Positions 46,773-54,965 are shown, counted from the first letter of the stretch. The stretch is DNA of 64,000 nucleotides from Bordetella parapertussis (GCA_943331005.2 CALQJX020000014.1:1-64000), one strand, 5' to 3'. Made by a program: numbers and translations. Notes: a model not told the origin generated them from the sequence alone.

Positions 46773-47864
46773 ATGAAGAAGATCTACATTTCATTGTTTG
46801 TTTTGTTGCCGTTCTTATCTATAGCACAGCCGGCCGGTTATTACGATCCTGCTATCGGTACCACCGGTCAGGCACTCAGGGCTGCGCTCAGTACCATCAT
46901 CAGGCCACATACCGAGCTTACATATACACCCGGTGTATGGGATGCCATTGCCACCACCGACCGCAAACCAAGCGGCAAGGTGTGGGACATCTATTCCGAT
47001 ATTCCCGGTGGCACACCTTCCTATCAGTTTACTTATGTAACGCAGCAGTGTGGCAGCACTGGCGGAACAGTAGAGGGCTTTTGCTACAACAGGGAGCACT
47101 CCTGGCCGCAAAGCAAGTTCACTTTCCCCAATGCCAATAATACACCGGGTAAAACAGATCTCTTCCTGGTATATCCTACAGACTATCTGGTAAATAACAG
47201 ACGCGGCGATAACCCTTATGGAAAAGTAGGTACTGCAACCCAGACTTTCACCAATGGCAGCAAACTGGGCAACAATGTTTACCCTGGCGCTCCATCCGGC
47301 ACCTGCTTCGAACCAATTGATTCTTTTAAGGGCGATCTAGCCAGGAGCTACTTCTATGTTTCTACCTGCTACCGCAACGATAGTATGTACTTCACTACTT
47401 GGGAAATGGCTACACTGGTAGCACTGAAACCATGGGCAGCACAAATGCTGCTGGAGTGGCACCACAACGACCCCGTAAGCAAAAAAGAGCTGGACAGGAA
47501 CAACGCTGTTTATGCGCTGCAGGGCAACCGCAACCCATTCATAGACCATCCCGAATATGCGGATTGCATTTGGGGCACTGCCAATTGCAGCACTACAGCT
47601 GTTGCAGCAAACGGCAGCGCTACAGAGCAGGCTTATGTTTACCCCAATCCGGCCAACGGACAGGTACATATCTCTTGGCAGTATGCAGCCGCAAGACCTG
47701 CAGCCATCAATGTGCACAATATTGCGGGTCAGGTAGTGTATACCAACAACAGCACCACCGGTAACGAGCTTACTATAAACGTTGCTAACTGGGCCAGCGG
47801 TGTTTACTACATTCAGCTGATAACTGCCAATACAGTGCAGGTGCAGAAAGTAGTAGTAGAATAA
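46773..47864 (+). CDS. Extracellular endonuclease I with T9SS type A sorting domain
   Basis: Started at ATG 46773 (MKKIYISLFVLLPFLSIAQ signal peptide), the product is 363 residues. It matches the endonuclease I family (EndA/Vvn): the active-site segment CYNREHSWPQS (residues about 104-114; His as general base), TDLFLVYPTDYLVNNRRG-like, GDLARSYFYVSTCY and LLEWHHNDPVS. It cuts DNA, and often RNA, non-specifically. The last 80 residues (VYPNPANGQVHISW ... ASGVYYIQLI) are a T9SS type A sorting domain, so it should be cell-surface or extracellular. A strong terminator follows. Confidence 0.93.
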   Translation: MKKIYISLFVLLPFLSIAQPAGYYDPAIGTTGQALRAALSTIIRPHTELTYTPGVWDAIATTDRKPSGKVWDIYSDIPGGTPSYQFTYVTQQCGSTGGTVEGFCYNREHSWPQSKFTFPNANNTPGKTDLFLVYPTDYLVNNRRGDNPYGKVGTATQTFTNGSKLGNNVYPGAPSGTCFEPIDSFKGDLARSYFYVSTCYRNDSMYFTTWEMATLVALKPWAAQMLLEWHHNDPVSKKELDRNNAVYALQGNRNPFIDHPEYADCIWGTANCSTTAVAANGSATEQAYVYPNPANGQVHISWQYAAARPAAINVHNIAGQVVYTNNSTTGNELTINVANWASGVYYIQLITANTVQVQKVVVE

Positions 47865-47884
47865 TAACTTCCCTCATTCATTAT

Positions 47885-47920
47885 AAAAGCGGACCTCCTG
47901 TGAGGTCCGCTTTTGGTTTT
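47885..47920 (+). terminator. Hairpin terminator after endonuclease I
   Basis: A 13-bp perfect stem (47885-47897 with 47902-47914) around loop CTGT, followed by GGTTTTAT. The arms begin and end in A4/T4, so it may also stop the convergent operon that ends at 47946. Confidence 0.8.
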
Positions 47921-47945
47921 ATGTGTCTTGTGCTGTACTGCTTTG

Positions 47946-48980
47946 TTACTGAGGCTTGTAGGAAGCCTGCAGCCATTGCAGCATTTTTATAACGCCTGTC
48001 CTTTTGTCTACCTGTGGCTTCCAGCCGGCGCGGGTTGCTATCTTATCTATGTTGGCTACAAATACTTTCTGGTCGCTCTCTCTCGGGGGTAGCTGACGGT
48101 AGTTCATTTTTATACCCAGTTCCTGCTCCAGTATACCGAAGAGCTCCAGCAGCGAAAGACTGTTCTCTATGCCGCCGCCTATATTGTAGGCATTGCCTTT
48201 CAGGGTGTCGCCCAGCTCTATGCAGGATGCGTATAACCTTACTGCATCATCTACATGCAGCACATCGCGTACCTGCTTGCCGTTTCCGGATATGGTGAAG
48301 GGCTCGCGGCCTGGATTGCTTTTTATTTCCAGTGCCTGCTGGCAGAACCAACCGATCCAACCCTGATCGTAGGTGGCATATTGCCTGCCGCCGTATATAG
48401 TAGAGTGGCGGAACACGATCCCTTTTATGCCGAACAGGCGCGAGAAATCGAGAACGTACTGGTCTGCACTGCCCTTGGAGCAGCCATATGGCGAATGGAA
48501 GTCGAGCTGTTCGTGCTCGTCAAAACCATTTGGTTTGGAGGCTACTCTGTAACGGGTATCGGTTTCTTCAAAGGTATATTGCTCCAGGTCTCCGTATACT
48601 TTGTTGGTAGATGAGTAGACGATGGTGCAGTCTTTTTTATACTTCCTGATGACCTCCAGCATATTGAGGGTGCCCAATGCATTGATCTCAAAATCGAGCC
48701 TGGGGTTGGCAATAGAGGTGGTCATGGCTACCTGCCCTGCCAGGTGAAAAACGGCATCGGGCATTACTTCCTGAAATACCTGCTCTACTTCCTGCTGGTA
48801 CCTTACATCGGCCTTGAAGAACTGAACGGAGAGGTTTTCCTTCAGCCAGGCAAGGTTGTCTTCGCTGCCTACGCGGCTAAGGTTATCCAATACACAGATC
48901 TTATAGCCCTTGTCTTTGAGGTAGTAGGCGATATTGCTGCCGAAGAAGCCACAGCCGCCGGTGATCAATATTGTCTTCAT
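47946..48980 (-). CDS. rfbE: CDP-paratose 2-epimerase (RfbE/Tyv)
   Basis: Started at ATG 48980 (MKTILITGGCGFFGSN), the product is 344 residues. It is an extended SDR with the NAD motif GGCGFFG (8-14) and catalytic Y165-x3-K169 (YGCSK). Long stretches agree with Salmonella RfbE as I recall it: HLAGQVAMTTSI, STNKVYGDLEQY, LDFHSPYGCSKG, ISGNGKQVRDVLH and NSLSLLELF. RfbE interconverts CDP-paratose and CDP-tyvelose, a 3,6-dideoxyhexose of O-antigens. It overlaps the preceding reductase gene by 4 bp (ATGA). Confidence 0.9.
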   Translation of the reverse strand: MKTILITGGCGFFGSNIAYYLKDKGYKICVLDNLSRVGSEDNLAWLKENLSVQFFKADVRYQQEVEQVFQEVMPDAVFHLAGQVAMTTSIANPRLDFEINALGTLNMLEVIRKYKKDCTIVYSSTNKVYGDLEQYTFEETDTRYRVASKPNGFDEHEQLDFHSPYGCSKGSADQYVLDFSRLFGIKGIVFRHSTIYGGRQYATYDQGWIGWFCQQALEIKSNPGREPFTISGNGKQVRDVLHVDDAVRLYASCIELGDTLKGNAYNIGGGIENSLSLLELFGILEQELGIKMNYRQLPPRESDQKVFVANIDKIATRAGWKPQVDKRTGVIKMLQWLQASYKPQ

Positions 48981-49867
48981 ATATTCTGTAACCTGTTTTT
49001 TTCTGTTTCTATTGTACTCTTCAATCCGTCGTAGAGATTGGTTTTGGGTGTCCAGCCAAGGGCCTTCATGGCAGAGATATCTATGCTGGAATCCATGGCC
49101 TCGTTGGAGCGGAAGGGCAATGCGCCGAAATTCAGCTGCGTAGTATCGTTGCCGCAAAGTTCTTTCAGCTTCAGCACCAGATCTTTGATGGTAACGGTGA
49201 GCTCTGACGCTATGAAAAAGTCGAAGAAGCCTGCCGAGCAGCCAAAGTTGTGATCGAGTACGGTATGGAACGCTTCTACCACATCTTCGATATAAATGAA
49301 GTTGCGTTTTTGTGTGCCTGCCGTAAGCTGAATCTCCGGTTTGTTCAGCATCAGCTCGCTGATGACAAAGGAGACGAACTTGGTCTTATCATCGAAAGGA
49401 CCATAGAAGTGCTCCAGTACCATGTTGATGCACAGAATATCCTTGCTGTAGGTATGGAACCATTCTTTGAACTGCCTTTTGGACAGGCTGTAATGGTTGA
49501 TGCCTTTATCGAGGAAGGTATCTGTGTTGATGAACATCTTCAGGCCGGTCTGGCTGGCGGCATGTATCAGTTTCAGGGGCAGTATCAGATTGGCCTCTAT
49601 GACCTGTATCTGTGGTACTGCCTTGCGCCCGTAGTCGGTAGCGCAGTGAATGATAACATCGGGGCGGAAAGACCTGATGATGGTATCTATATCGTGTTTT
49701 TCCAGCACAAAATTCTGAAACGAACCTTCGTACTCCCTTATCTTTTCCAGATTGGAGGATGTGCGTGTAAGTATAGCCACCTCATTCTCGTGGATGATGC
49801 GCTTCAGGATGTTGCTTCCGAGGAAGCCGGTAGCACCTGTCAACAGTATTTTCCGGCTGCTCATCAT
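48977..49867 (-). CDS. CDP-paratose synthase-like reductase (RfbS-like SDR)
   Basis: The 296-residue extended SDR has GATGFLGSN (11-19) for NAD(P) and Y126-x3-K130 (YSLSK). LEHFYGPFDDKTKF (151-164) and the segments TAGTQKRNFIYIEDV and CATDYGRKAVPQ resemble Salmonella RfbS as I recall it. RfbS reduces the 4-keto group of CDP-3,6-dideoxy-D-glycero-D-glycero-4-hexulose to CDP-paratose, the substrate of the next gene product. It overlaps the glycosyltransferase stop by 4 bp upstream and the epimerase start by 4 bp downstream, so translation is coupled. Another nucleotide-sugar SDR is possible. Confidence 0.78.
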   Translation of the reverse strand: MMSSRKILLTGATGFLGSNILKRIIHENEVAILTRTSSNLEKIREYEGSFQNFVLEKHDIDTIIRSFRPDVIIHCATDYGRKAVPQIQVIEANLILPLKLIHAASQTGLKMFINTDTFLDKGINHYSLSKRQFKEWFHTYSKDILCINMVLEHFYGPFDDKTKFVSFVISELMLNKPEIQLTAGTQKRNFIYIEDVVEAFHTVLDHNFGCSAGFFDFFIASELTVTIKDLVLKLKELCGNDTTQLNFGALPFRSNEAMDSSIDISAMKALGWTPKTNLYDGLKSTIETEKNRLQNI

Positions 49868-50760
49868 GCTTTAGTGAACAGGCTGATCATGAATAAAAAG
49901 TCTGTACGGATACTGCGCATATCCTTCAGCATATTGTGGTGTATCTTCTTGTACCTGTAATAGCGTATCCATGTTATGGCTTTGAACTTTTGCAGGTATG
50001 ACTGAAGATGGTTCTTTACGAAGTAATATTTGGCCCAGTCGTAGTGCAGTTTCAGTCCGCCGATCTGGTTCTCCATAGTGGTAATAGAGGTAGGGTGGCT
50101 TCTGAAACGTGCCAGATGTTCTGACAGCACATATATATAGGGGTAACGAAGCGAGGTAAGGAAAAACGTGAGAATATCGGGTCCGGCACCTGTGCGGTTG
50201 AAGTCGATATTGTCGGTATTGGGTATCACATCCAGTATGTTTGCCCGCAGCTCTTCTGTGCGGAACAGCGCACAGGATGGAGAAACCGGAAGACCGCTGG
50301 TGTTTTTGAACAGTACCTCGTCGTAATAATCTTTTTTGGCACGCTTGCCTTCTTTGCCGAAGTTGCTGGTATAATAAACACCCTCTGTTGAGAACTCTTC
50401 TACACCGGTCATTACAAAGGCTACATCGGTATCGAAAGCGGCCAATGTTTTTTCTATAAAGGTATCTTTTATGAGATCGTCGGACCAGAGGATGAGGGAG
50501 TAAGCACCAGATGCATAGCCCATCACTTTTTTCCAGTTCCTTACCGCGCCCAGGTTCGACTCGTTCTGAAAGATCTTTATGCGTGTATCTTTTTTTGCCA
50601 GCTCCTGCAGCAGCGCCCATGTGCCATCGGTGCTGCAATTGTCGTTTATAATCACTTCAATATTTGTATAGGTCTGAGATAAGGCACTGTTTATGGTCTC
50701 TTCTATCAGATCTGCCCTGTTATAGGAAGGAATACAAATACTTATTAGGGGCTGGCTCAT
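49864..50760 (-). CDS. Glycosyltransferase family 2
   Basis: The 298-residue cytoplasmic or membrane-associated enzyme has the GT-A start of family 2 (ISICIPSYNRADLIEETINS), the nucleotide-binding IEVIINDNCSTDGT, and the metal-binding SDD in LILWSDDLIKD (about 91-98). The C-terminal part is basic (FKAITWIRYYRYKKIHHNM). It is the first gene of an operon with the CDP-tyvelose-type enzymes, so a role in adding such a sugar to surface polysaccharide is likely. Donor and acceptor are not shown. Confidence 0.88.
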   Translation of the reverse strand: MSQPLISICIPSYNRADLIEETINSALSQTYTNIEVIINDNCSTDGTWALLQELAKKDTRIKIFQNESNLGAVRNWKKVMGYASGAYSLILWSDDLIKDTFIEKTLAAFDTDVAFVMTGVEEFSTEGVYYTSNFGKEGKRAKKDYYDEVLFKNTSGLPVSPSCALFRTEELRANILDVIPNTDNIDFNRTGAGPDILTFFLTSLRYPYIYVLSEHLARFRSHPTSITTMENQIGGLKLHYDWAKYYFVKNHLQSYLQKFKAITWIRYYRYKKIHHNMLKDMRSIRTDFLFMISLFTKA

Positions 50761-51767
50761 GCTATTTTATAAAAATTTCCAACTATCGGGGCGTTGTTTG
50801 TGGCGCCAATAGTATGCCTCCATCAGGTTTCGGGCAGTGTGTTGCCTGTACTTTTTTTGGCAAGTAACAAAGATATATTGAAAACATGAAGAAATTACCC
50901 GGCTGCAGAAAACTTGGCGCAGGGGTAATGCCTGCTGTTGCCTGTGCCGGAACCGATACCTGTGTGCACCAAACATATACGCAAAAGAGTGATGGTGTTG
51001 TAAAAATTGCTCATTGCGCAATTATTTTTTTGAAAAACACAAAACCGCTGCTGTGGCTGCTTCCGGCCAAAAAAAGTTACCAAAAATTGCTCAAAAATTA
51101 CTCGCGCGAAAAATGCAATAGGAGCAATGCGGGCTTTTATGTGGTGTGCCGGTGCGTGGGTGTAGGGTGTGTGTGTGGCCATAGCAGTAACAGGTTGAAG
51201 CCCATATGCCACAAATGCCATGCCAATGCCCCTGCTCTTTGCCGCTCTGGCAGAGAAAGATATGCACAATTTTTGGGTGAGGGGAATATTGGGATAATTG
51301 AACTATGTTTTGTAAAACAGGAGATTTGGCACGGCTGAGACTTAGAAAAGCCTGACATGTAAAAATAAGGGGTTTACCTACCAATGAAACTGCTTATTTG
51401 TACAAAATTGTAAAAATAAGCACATTTCAAGTTGTCTATTATTTCATTATTGTAATAAATAAGGAAAATTGACTCTAAATTTTTGCGATTTTTCGTTTAG
51501 TTTTTCGTTCTGCTATTAGTGAAACCCGAGATTTGGTGTTGCTGAGTGCTTGTAGTATTGTTGCAAAAGCAGGGAATTTATTGAAAAGAAAGTCTATTGA
51601 TTGTTTTGCGCTCATTTGCTGTGATTGCGTATCAAAGCACAAAATCAGTGTAACATTGTTGGGTAATATATATAGTCGGTCTTACAGACAAATAATATCC
51701 GGAATAGATGTGTTGGCATGGTTTTTGCTATATATTAAAAATTACTATCACAATAACCAGACGGGGA
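50761..51767. other. Long (~1 kb) intergenic region between divergent operons
   Basis: Open frames exist on both strands (for example 50886-51338 on +, 50895-51269 on -), but they are Cys/His-rich, lack conserved motifs and have no promoter or start context, so I do not call them. The frame MEAYYWRHKQRPDSWKF at 50767-50823 (-) is the only protein-like stretch. The right half (51380-51760) is A/T-rich. Confidence 0.5.
50868..50875 (-). promoter_or_regulatory. -7 box TATCTTTG for the glycosyltransferase operon
   Basis: A perfect TAnnTTTG on the - strand giving a leader of about 100 nt. The leader contains a short frame (ATG 50823 to TAA 50767, 18 codons) that might be an upstream ORF. Confidence 0.45.
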
Positions 51768-51776
51768 ATGAGTATA

Positions 51777-52724
51777 ATGAAACAATTGCTACTGCTGACA
51801 AGTTTTTTGCTACTACAGGCAGGTAGCAAAGCGCAAATTAATGATTGGGGTGCCAGAGATTCGGTGAAGATCACCTTTACCCAGCCTAAAGACTATATAG
51901 GTGACCAGGCAACGGTTCCACTTTGGCAAATTGGCAGGACCCATAAATCTTATTTTACTACTGATACGAATGGCGTAGTGGCAATTATGACTGATACTGC
52001 CGCTCCCTACCCAACAAGTGCTGCTAATTATTTTGTTATAAAGGCTGCACAATACGACCATACACTAATAAAATTCTGGCACAGGTACCAAAGCGATTCC
52101 GGAAAAGATGGCGGAACAGTAGACTATTCTTTAGACAAAGGGCTGACGTGGAATAGTGTGTTTGACTCCTGCAATTTTGATACTGCTGTTCTTGGATATG
52201 GCGGCATTTTTACAGAGGGCTTTTTCGGCAGTACTGATACCCTGCCAGATGGTACCCCTGCCTTCAGCGGCAATTCAGGTGGCACAAGGATATCGAAGGT
52301 GCAGTTTAAAAACAGAGAAAAAGTAAAGAGTACAACTCAGTTGTCTTGCGACTGGGAGGGGGTAGATACTTTTTATCTGCGGTTCAGATTCATTAGCGAC
52401 ACTATTCCGGATACGCTTGCAGGATGGATGATAGATTCTATTCTTGTAAAACATTTCTGGACTAGCGGAGAGACGAAGAATGCCCTGTCTGTAACAGATG
52501 CAGTAGTTGCTTCGCCCAACCCATCGCCAACAGGGGTGTTTTATCTGAGACGCGATGTGCAGATAAGTGGTGGCGAAATAGAGATCACAGACATGAGCGG
52601 CAGAAGGGTTCTTGTGTGCCCGTATAAAGAAAGGGTAGATCTCGCCAATATGCCGAGGGGCTTATATTTCTACAGGGTTTTTACCAATAGCCGGGTTTAT
52701 ACAGGTAAGCTGGTGTATGAGTAG
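51777..52724 (+). CDS. Secreted protein with T9SS type A sorting domain
   Basis: Started at ATG 51777 (MKQLLLLTSFLLLQAGSKAQ signal peptide; an in-frame ATG at 51768 would add three residues), the product is about 315 residues. The middle holds a beta-sandwich region with FVIKAAQYDHTLIKFWHRYQ, YSLDKGLTWNSVFDSC and FYLRFRFISDTIPD ... GWMIDSILV, which resembles MAM/jelly-roll modules. The end (VVASPNPSPTGVFYLRRD ... MPRGLYFYRVF) is a type A sorting domain. No catalytic site is recognised. It stands alone. Confidence 0.8.
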   Translation: MKQLLLLTSFLLLQAGSKAQINDWGARDSVKITFTQPKDYIGDQATVPLWQIGRTHKSYFTTDTNGVVAIMTDTAAPYPTSAANYFVIKAAQYDHTLIKFWHRYQSDSGKDGGTVDYSLDKGLTWNSVFDSCNFDTAVLGYGGIFTEGFFGSTDTLPDGTPAFSGNSGGTRISKVQFKNREKVKSTTQLSCDWEGVDTFYLRFRFISDTIPDTLAGWMIDSILVKHFWTSGETKNALSVTDAVVASPNPSPTGVFYLRRDVQISGGEIEITDMSGRRVLVCPYKERVDLANMPRGLYFYRVFTNSRVYTGKLVYE

Positions 52725-52824
52725 CAATTGGTGACTTTTACAAACTATTGCAACCGGCATGCGTGTGACGCATTTGTCCCTTTATTTGTCGTTTCTGTAC
52801 CATGGCTACACTGCAGTAATGCGG

Positions 52825-52832
52825 TATATTTG
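52825..52832 (+). promoter_or_regulatory. -7 box TATATTTG for the VOC gene
   Basis: A perfect TAnnTTTG, 20 nt before ATG 52853. Confidence 0.5.
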
Positions 52833-52852
52833 GGTGACAAAAAACAAAGCTA

Positions 52853-53293
52853 ATGGCACTTATCAATCCTCATATCAACTTTAACGGCAATGCCGAGGTG
52901 GCGTTTTTGTTTTACAGATCAGTATTTGGCGGGGAGTTTGCAAAGATCATCCGGTTCAAAGACATGGCATCTCCTGAATTTCCGATGGATGAAAAAGAAG
53001 GAAACAAGATCATGCACATAGCCTTGCCTATAGGCGACCATAATGTGCTGATGGCCAATGATGTGCCGGAGTTTATGGGTAGGGTAAACGAGCAGGAGCA
53101 CAGAAGTAAGATAACCATAAGTGCCGCAAGTAAGGAAGAAGCTGATACTTTGTTTGACGGCCTATCGGTAGGTGGTGCAATAGAAATGCCAATTGAAGAC
53201 AGCCCGTGGGGTACTTATTTTGGTATGTTCAGAGACAAATATGGCATAGAATGGATGGTAGACTATGACCCGAACAATAAAGGAAAAGTATAG
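52853..53293 (+). CDS. VOC family protein (PhnB/glyoxalase-like)
   Basis: The 146-residue product has two beta-alpha-beta-beta-beta units: INPHINFNGNAEVAFLFYRS at the start, MHIALPIGDHNVLMANDVPEF in the middle and SPWGTYFGMFRDKYGIEWMV at the end. This is the PhnB-like 3-demethylubiquinone-9/glyoxalase superfamily form. The substrate is unknown; many such proteins are small cytoplasmic binding or lyase enzymes. It has its own promoter and no operon partners. Confidence 0.88.
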   Translation: MALINPHINFNGNAEVAFLFYRSVFGGEFAKIIRFKDMASPEFPMDEKEGNKIMHIALPIGDHNVLMANDVPEFMGRVNEQEHRSKITISAASKEEADTLFDGLSVGGAIEMPIEDSPWGTYFGMFRDKYGIEWMVDYDPNNKGKV

Positions 53294-53375
53294 ATAGCAA
53301 CAAACCAGATGCTTCATAAAGCAAGTGGGTAAATTGCTGTGCCACTTTATAGTCAATAATGAGATTTGCAACCGT

Positions 53376-53401
53376 AGGGGCGTAGTGGAGACTACGCCCC
53401 T
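53376..53401. repeat. Intergenic palindrome (core CGTAGT...ACTACG)
   Basis: A perfect 11-bp inverted repeat (53376-53386 with 53391-53401) around GGAG. The core recurs in altered form at about 53926-53941, suggesting a family of intergenic palindromic repeats. Confidence 0.6.
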
Positions 53402-53467
53402 GCAGTTTATTTGAGAAATTTGGTTATTTAAAATATAGAATGTATTTTTCGACAAATTATTAAAACC

Positions 53468-53770
53468 ATGAAAAACAAAACATCACTTCTTCTTGCACTC
53501 ATCTGTGTACTTTCTATGACTTCCTGTCTTACAACCAAAACCAATGTTGGTAATTACCGGGAATCGACCGGTCATAAATACACCTACTCAAAGTCGAAAC
53601 AATATTGGCTTTTCTGGGGTATCATGCCAGTGGGAAGGACACACACCTCAACGCCTACCAATGGTTCTTGCCAGGTAATTACCAGATTCAATATTGTGGA
53701 TCTCATAATATCTGGTGTAACAGGTGGTATAGTTACTTCTGAAACCATAAAGGTGGAAGCTAAAAAGTAA
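53468..53770 (+). CDS. Small lipoprotein (Bor-like)
   Basis: The 100-residue product has a lipoprotein signal ending LSMTSC (Cys 20). The mature part carries YSKSKQYWLFWGIMPVGR, a C-Q-V-I-T-R segment, then a hydrophobic Gly-rich helix (VDLIISGVTGGIVTSETI) and a short Lys tail. This layout resembles Bor-type lipoproteins of phage and bacterial origin. Function is unknown; the outer membrane is the likely site. Confidence 0.7.
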   Translation: MKNKTSLLLALICVLSMTSCLTTKTNVGNYRESTGHKYTYSKSKQYWLFWGIMPVGRTHTSTPTNGSCQVITRFNIVDLIISGVTGGIVTSETIKVEAKK

Positions 53771-53893
53771 CTGACAGCAGCTTTTAACAGACATCATTTA
53801 CAATAGCAGTATGCCTTTGCATGAGCAGGGGTATACTGCTATGTATGGTATTTGTTTGGAAGCATCATCTTATTTATAACCACCCAGAAACTG

Positions 53894-53941
53894 TGTTACA
53901 AATCTGAAGATTTGTAACAGATGAAGCGTAGTCGGAGACTA
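53894..53941. repeat. Two-part intergenic palindromic repeat
   Basis: First an 11-bp inverted repeat (53894-53904 with 53909-53919, loop TGAA; GTTACAAATC/GATTTGTAAC), then a second, imperfect hairpin with core TAGTC-GGA-GACTA (53930-53941 region) that matches the palindrome at 53376. Nothing else was seen in the 53771-54016 gap. Confidence 0.6.
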
Positions 53942-54016
53942 GGCCTAGCTGAGTAGCTACAAGCGATAATATTTTATAGTGAGCTTTATACAAACTTGGA
54001 GTAAAATCATGAGACA

Positions 54017-54289
54017 ATGGAAGTAAAGGACTCTACACCCGTAAAAGATAGACACTCAATAGAATGGGGTAATGCCACTTGGACAGAAGACGAGGACGAA
54101 GACAATAAGGATTTTTCCATTCGAAACAGGTATGATAAAGAGGGAGGTGGGTACAATCACACAGGCTCTAAAGAAATACCTTGGTGGGACTTCAATTCAA
54201 TGATTATCGAGAGTATAAAGCGTAATCATTTCTCGAAGGAAGAGCTGGCAAATATCTTGAAGGAAATATCAGAATACATTAAAAAATAG
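54017..54289 (+). CDS. Small acidic protein of unknown function
   Basis: The 90-residue product has an acidic N-terminal half (WTEDEDEDNKDF) and a C-terminal helical part (FNSMIIESIKRNHFSKEELANILKEISEYIKK region). No signal peptide or membrane segment is visible. It ends 12 bp before the 59-residue zinc-ribbon-like frame, and the two look co-transcribed. I do not recognise the family. Confidence 0.6.
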   Translation: MEVKDSTPVKDRHSIEWGNATWTEDEDEDNKDFSIRNRYDKEGGGYNHTGSKEIPWWDFNSMIIESIKRNHFSKEELANILKEISEYIKK

Positions 54290-54301
54290 ATACAAATAGA
54301 T

Positions 54302-54481
54302 ATGAGATTACGATTTGAACCGAATGAGGAGCAACAAGGTTGCCCACATGAGAATCAATACTGCAGTTTTGCGGGGGAAGGTGGAACTATTTATACTTGT
54401 CCTGATTGCGACCTCGAATGGGAAGAAGATAACGGAGATGAAGACTTCAATGAAGACGAGCTTAATGAAAATGATGACTAA
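54302..54481 (+). CDS. Small acidic zinc-ribbon-like protein (59 residues)
   Basis: ATG 54302 opens a 59-codon frame ending TAA 54479-54481. It has a C14-P-H16 ... C21 ... C33-P-D-C36 arrangement (CPHENQYC and YTCPDCDLEWEED) able to bind zinc, followed by a run rich in Asp, Glu and Asn to the end. The frame is 12 bp downstream of another small acidic protein gene. The Cys/His spacing and the shared acidic character argue for a real gene. No known family is assigned. Confidence 0.6.
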   Translation: MRLRFEPNEEQQGCPHENQYCSFAGEGGTIYTCPDCDLEWEEDNGDEDFNEDELNENDD

Positions 54482-54694
54482 CCATAAGAGTTATCAATAC
54501 CCTAGCGCAGCTATACCTAATATACTTTATATAGACTTCGTTAGGTTCTGTCTAATTTCTCATATTAACTGTGATTGCTTCGTTGCAGCTATGCAATGGG
54601 CTATGCTTTGCGCCTCGCAATGATACTTAAATTGTGGTGGACTTCTCTACAGAGATAACATTGTACCATGCAACACTTTCCGCATCCACCCAAA

Positions 54695-54726
54695 ACAAAA
54701 AAGCCTCCGCTTTCGCGAAGGCTTTC
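54695..54726 (-). terminator. Hairpin terminator downstream of tRNA-Lys
   Basis: AAAGCCT and AGGCTTT arms (about 54700-54725) enclose a GC-rich loop; on the - strand the stem is followed by TTTTTTGTTTTG. Confidence 0.7.
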
Positions 54727-54737
54727 ATTCTTAAAGG

Positions 54738-54810
54738 TGATCCCGTTGGGACTCGAACCCAAGACCCATACATTAAAAGTGTATTGCTCTACCAACTGAG
54801 CTACGGAATC
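54738..54810 (-). tRNA. tRNA-Lys (anticodon TTT)
   Basis: The - strand folds into a full cloverleaf of 73 nt: acceptor GATTCCG/CGGGATC with one G-T pair and discriminator A, D arm AGCTCAGTTGGTAGAGC, anticodon loop CTTTTAA flanked by ATACA/TGTAT, and T arm GGGTTCGAGTCCC. The 3' CCA is not encoded. Confidence 0.95.
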
Positions 54811-54965
54811 ATAAAATAAGAACTTGTTTTCCCTTGTTCCTTTCGGATTGGGAGTGCAAAGATAGTAAAATGAGTTTTCCTGCAAAATATTTTTTCGATT
54901 TTTCTGCAATTAATTTTGAAACGCCTTAGTGGCAAGGGTTTTGAGGCATTGCAGAAAAATATTAT

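Noticed and set aside
50886..51338. 150-codon + strand frame in the long intergenic region
   Set aside because: Cys/Gly-rich, no motif, no promoter box near the start, and overlapped by equally poor frames on the other strand.
54315..54623. 102-codon + strand frame after the 90-residue protein
   Set aside because: It overlaps, in another frame, the 59-codon frame with a Cys/His motif, which starts 12 bp after the preceding gene and looks more like a real protein.
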